A stretch of 64,000 nt of DNA from contig CAJNDS010000789.1 in assembly GCA_905221605.1 (NCBI GenBank), positions 1 through 64,000 of the forward strand, written 5' to 3'. The position numbers were made by a program, and so were the translations under genes. Positions within the stretch are counted from its first letter, which is position 1; every line of letters starts with the position of its first letter. The stretch comes from Symbiodinium natans (taxonomy: Eukaryota; Sar; Dinophyceae; Suessiales; Symbiodiniaceae). Shown here one piece after another: positions 62,701-64,000 of the stretch. The notes under the pieces are model-generated. The model had not been told where the DNA came from. It was given only the letters and a program-made list of their open reading frames with translations, and did not search any database.

Positions 62701-63555
62701 AAACCCTGTAAACCCTATAAACCCTAAAATCCCTAGAAACCCTAAAAACCCTAAAAACCCTATGAGCCCTAAAAACCCTAAAAACCCTATGAACCCTATG
62801 AACCCTAAAAACCCTATGAACCCTATGAATCCGAAAAACCCTAAAAACCCTAAAAACCCTATGAACTCTATGAACCCTAAAAACCCTAAAAGCCCTATGA
62901 ACCCTAAAAACCCTAAAAACCCTAAACACCCCCAAACCCCCAAAAAAACCTAAAAACCCGAAACCCAGAACCTGTCGGAGGGCCGGCATGCCAAGGGCTG
63001 CGATGGTTGTAGGGAGCGGCCAGCCTTGGTCGACACGAGGTTTAGGGTTCAGGGGGGTTTAGGGTTTGGGGTTTAGGGTTCTTTTCAGGGGCTTTAGGGC
63101 TTCTTTTTCGCTCTCGCATAGCTGGCTGAACCGCAAGGCAGGGTTTGAATGTGGTTTTTTTTGCCACCTGCCCAGCTGCTACAATGTGGATTTGGGGTTT
63201 AGGGCTTTGGGTTGGGGTATTTAGGCTTTACTGAGGAGCTAAACCCTAAACCCTAAGCCAAAAACCCTAAACTCTAAGCCCTAACCCTATAAGCAGCACA
63301 GGGGTTGATGTTTTTGCTTGCCTGGGTTCAGCCTGTTTGTGTCTTGCAGACGGGCACCCTAAACCCTGAACCCTAAACCTTAGACCCTAAACCCTAAACC
63401 CTAAACCCGAAACCCTAAACCCTAGCCCTGAACCCTTACAAGGGCCCTTCTAAGGCCTAACATCGTCAGGACTCCCGAGCCCAGCGGCCTTGTTCACCGC
63501 CCAGAGACGGAGCCAGATCGTCTGTTCAGGCTTCAGCTCCCCAACCTCAAGCAAA
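56731..63555 (-). CDS. large fibronectin type III repeat protein
   Basis: FN3 repeats are spread over short exons: about 63555-63450 (LKPEQTIWLRLWAVNKAAGL), 61925-61795 (SQVQWRTRDPDGAPVLE), 61635-61470, 61185-60915 (YTLSFSTSRGTWRARAIG), 60725-60510 (VREVRVRAKNEVGWS), 60350-60275 (VRIEFKVPSNFGQEERVSK), 59820-59668 (YTFRLDVANEVGWSRKSEPF), about 59565-59394, 59284-59108 (YVMRIRTGNIAGWSEWSEPL) and 59008-58243 (VVTVSAASDAGWSPS). After these, exon 58060-57084 encodes a long helical region (YKQRVIEQERAAVNSHAV), and 56968-56731 is the C-terminus. The intron 58061-58242 is GT-AG, phase 1. FN3 domains mediate protein binding; the role here is unknown. Exons above 61.2 kb are linked by strand, spacing and FN3 character only. 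The start may lie outside the window. Confidence 0.75.
56969..57083 (-). mobile_element. introner family C intron (115 bases), GA-AG
   Basis: Minus strand: GTCCG|GAAGCTTAAGGGATACTTGG to AGGGTTCCAAGTTCAGTTAAG|GAAGCTC. GGAAGCT occurs at both borders like a target duplication. The frame continues SVR|KLIASW. The only donor that fits is GA, at the duplicated GAAGC. Confidence 0.8.
59009..59107 (-). mobile_element. introner family A intron (99 bases)
   Basis: GT-AG, phase 0: TGCTGG|GTAGGCCAGTGGTACCC to GGGTGCCCTTATTACGATATC...GGTAG|CTGGGC. CTGGG is found at both borders. It joins an FN3 exon ending ISRCW to LGYQGC. Confidence 0.85.
59285..59393 (-). mobile_element. introner family C intron (109 bases)
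   Basis: GT-AG: CATG|GTTTCTTAGGGCTACTTGG to AGGGTTCCAAGTTCAGTATAG|GTTTGTG. GTTT is duplicated at the borders. Located between two FN3 exons. Confidence 0.88.
59566..59668 (-). other. intron with CCAGGT at both borders
   Basis: Minus strand CACCAG|GTGCCG to CATCCCAG|GTATGAG. To keep frame (QHQ to YELRIC) one G must be counted once, so the border is ambiguous by one base. It contains GTACTTTCCCTTATTGGGTT and TAGAAGGAAG, weakly like family B. Confidence 0.55.
59880..60010. repeat. tandem GGTTAAAAG repeats in an intron
   Basis: Two copies of a roughly 45-base unit, AAAAAGGTTAAAAG...GGTTACCTACTCTACTACT, at about 59930-60006, preceded by GGTTAACCTTTGGG. It lies in an intron of the fibronectin-III gene. 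Confidence 0.65.
60110..60275 (-). mobile_element. introner-like family D intron
   Basis: A minus-strand donor (GTGTTG|GTCTGGAATC) follows an FN3 exon. The left part matches the element at 40890-40990. The right part is a direct duplication of about 40 bases (CCCCTTAGAACCTTTAAC and CCCCTTAGAACCTTAATA on the plus strand). The acceptor is near 60105. Confidence 0.6.
61638..61780. repeat. interstitial telomeric array (CCCTAAA)n
   Basis: About eleven perfect heptamers, then CCCCAAAA and CCCTGAA variants, between two coding segments of the fibronectin-III region (61925-61795 and 61635-61470). Confidence 0.93.
61941..62036. mobile_element. MITE-like element M3, copy 3
   Basis: Inverted ends GGGAGGTTCATGGTGCC and GGTTACCATGAACCTC. 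The core AACTGTACTTATAGCCCACT matches copy 1. Confidence 0.8.
62190..62320 (-). CDS. candidate exon, unidentified
   Basis: After a CTGCAG acceptor the minus strand reads ALRCDDNSSCERRPAKVDDL, then CCIVRGATWLEACDRARPTH. Composition is protein-like with several cysteines. It lies within the span of the fibronectin-III gene and on its strand, so it may be one of its exons. Confidence 0.45.
62640..62960. repeat. telomere-derived (CCCTAAAAA)/(CCCTATGAA) nonamer array
   Basis: Units of nine bases alternate between CCCTAAAAA and CCCTATGAA, giving open frames such as Asn-Pro-Lys/Asn-Pro-Met on the plus strand. These are repeat artefacts. The array lies in an intron or spacer of the minus-strand gene region. 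Confidence 0.9.
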
Positions 63556-63720
63556 GCACCCTAAACCCTAAACCCTAAACCCTAAACCCTAAACCCCAAA
63601 CCCTAACCCTTTTTTTGCGACAGGCTTCTTTGGCTGTGCCATACTGTTCTCCGACCTAAACCCTAAACCCTAAAGGCCCTAAACCCTAAACCCTACACCC
63701 CAAACCCTAAACCGGGGGCG
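63040..63720. repeat. short telomeric tracts around an FN3 exon
   Basis: Tracts at 63040-63085 (TTTAGGG), 63240-63300, 63357-63435, 63560-63612 and 63655-63715 (CCCTAAA). The FN3-like segment 63555-63450 lies between two of them. Confidence 0.85.
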
Positions 63721-64000
63721 GTCATGACTACACCCCACGCTGAGAGAAGCACCAGGCACTGGGCTCCCCCCAAGCATTCTCCAAACCCACCTATAGAATC
63801 AATAGATACAACCATAAACCCCATAGGATATAGGAAATTACAGTCTAGTATTGCAGACTATAAGATTGGGGATGGGAGGGGGTTGTGGGTTCTTTGTGGT
63901 TCTTTTTCTTGACCCTCCGACTGGGAAGCTTGAAGTGAAGCGCGAGCCAGATCCCAGGCAAGATGCTGTGACCATCGCGCGTCGCACATCTTTGGAGCGC
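63721..64000. other. right edge, no clear gene
   Basis: No telomeric tract. Minus-strand frames at 64000-63910 are open, but none has a recognisable domain. The fibronectin-III gene may continue here. Confidence 0.3.

Noticed and set aside
62621-62989. Asn-Pro-Lys or Phe-Arg-Val repeat proteins
   Set aside because: Nonamer telomere-variant array on both strands.
1-64000. Spliced-leader gene or leader relics
   Set aside because: I looked for the dinoflagellate leader core (CCGTAGCCATTTTGGCTC) and found only short chance matches.
1-64000. tRNA and rRNA genes
   Set aside because: No cloverleaf with TTCRANNC-type motif or rRNA core sequence was noticed; a covariance-model scan would be needed to exclude tRNAs.

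Overview
The window looks like nuclear DNA of a dinoflagellate (alveolate protist). The evidence is plant-type telomeric heptamers (TTTAGGG/CCCTAAA) scattered in many internal tracts, a secreted GH7 cellulase of the kind known in dinoflagellates, introns that appear to use GC and GA donors beside GT, introns that are members of repeat families (introners), and coding sequence on one strand only. The species cannot be named from the sequence. No rRNA, tRNA or spliced-leader gene was recognised.

Layout. 1-4.1 kb is a 2.4-kb-period repeat block with CGA-rich satellites. 4.1-7.9 kb is AT, AC and CT simple sequence and a tandem array. From about 8 kb to the right edge every convincing coding segment is on the minus strand. 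In order along the plus coordinate they are: a W/H-WG-domain protein (8.0-10.0 kb), a VCBS/FG-GAP plus cysteine-rich membrane protein (10.8-15.3), a secreted glycine-rich protein (16.3-18.3), an MFS transporter (19.8-21.6), an intronless 808-residue protein (22.3-24.7), a MORN-repeat gene in small exons (27.6-33.1), a GH7 cellulase with two PAN-like modules and a CBM1 (37.6-40.1), an AVL9-like DENN protein (40.7-44.4), a protein with a possible ubiquitin-like region (49.6-50.4), an unidentified many-exon gene (51.9-56.2) and a fibronectin-III protein (56.7-63.6 or beyond).

Introns are the most unusual part. Three repeat families each supply three introns in different genes. A further set consists of telomeric-repeat tracts sitting between two copies of an exonic segment that contains AG|GT, AG|GC or AG|GA, so that both splice sites come from the duplication. 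Much of the apparent intergenic space made of telomere-like repeats is probably intron: short minus-strand coding segments, several recognisable as parts of known families, lie between the tracts. Small inverted-repeat (MITE-like) elements are also common.

The genes share no obvious pathway. Exon borders were worked out by hand from reading frame and splice signals; those called unresolved should be treated as approximate.
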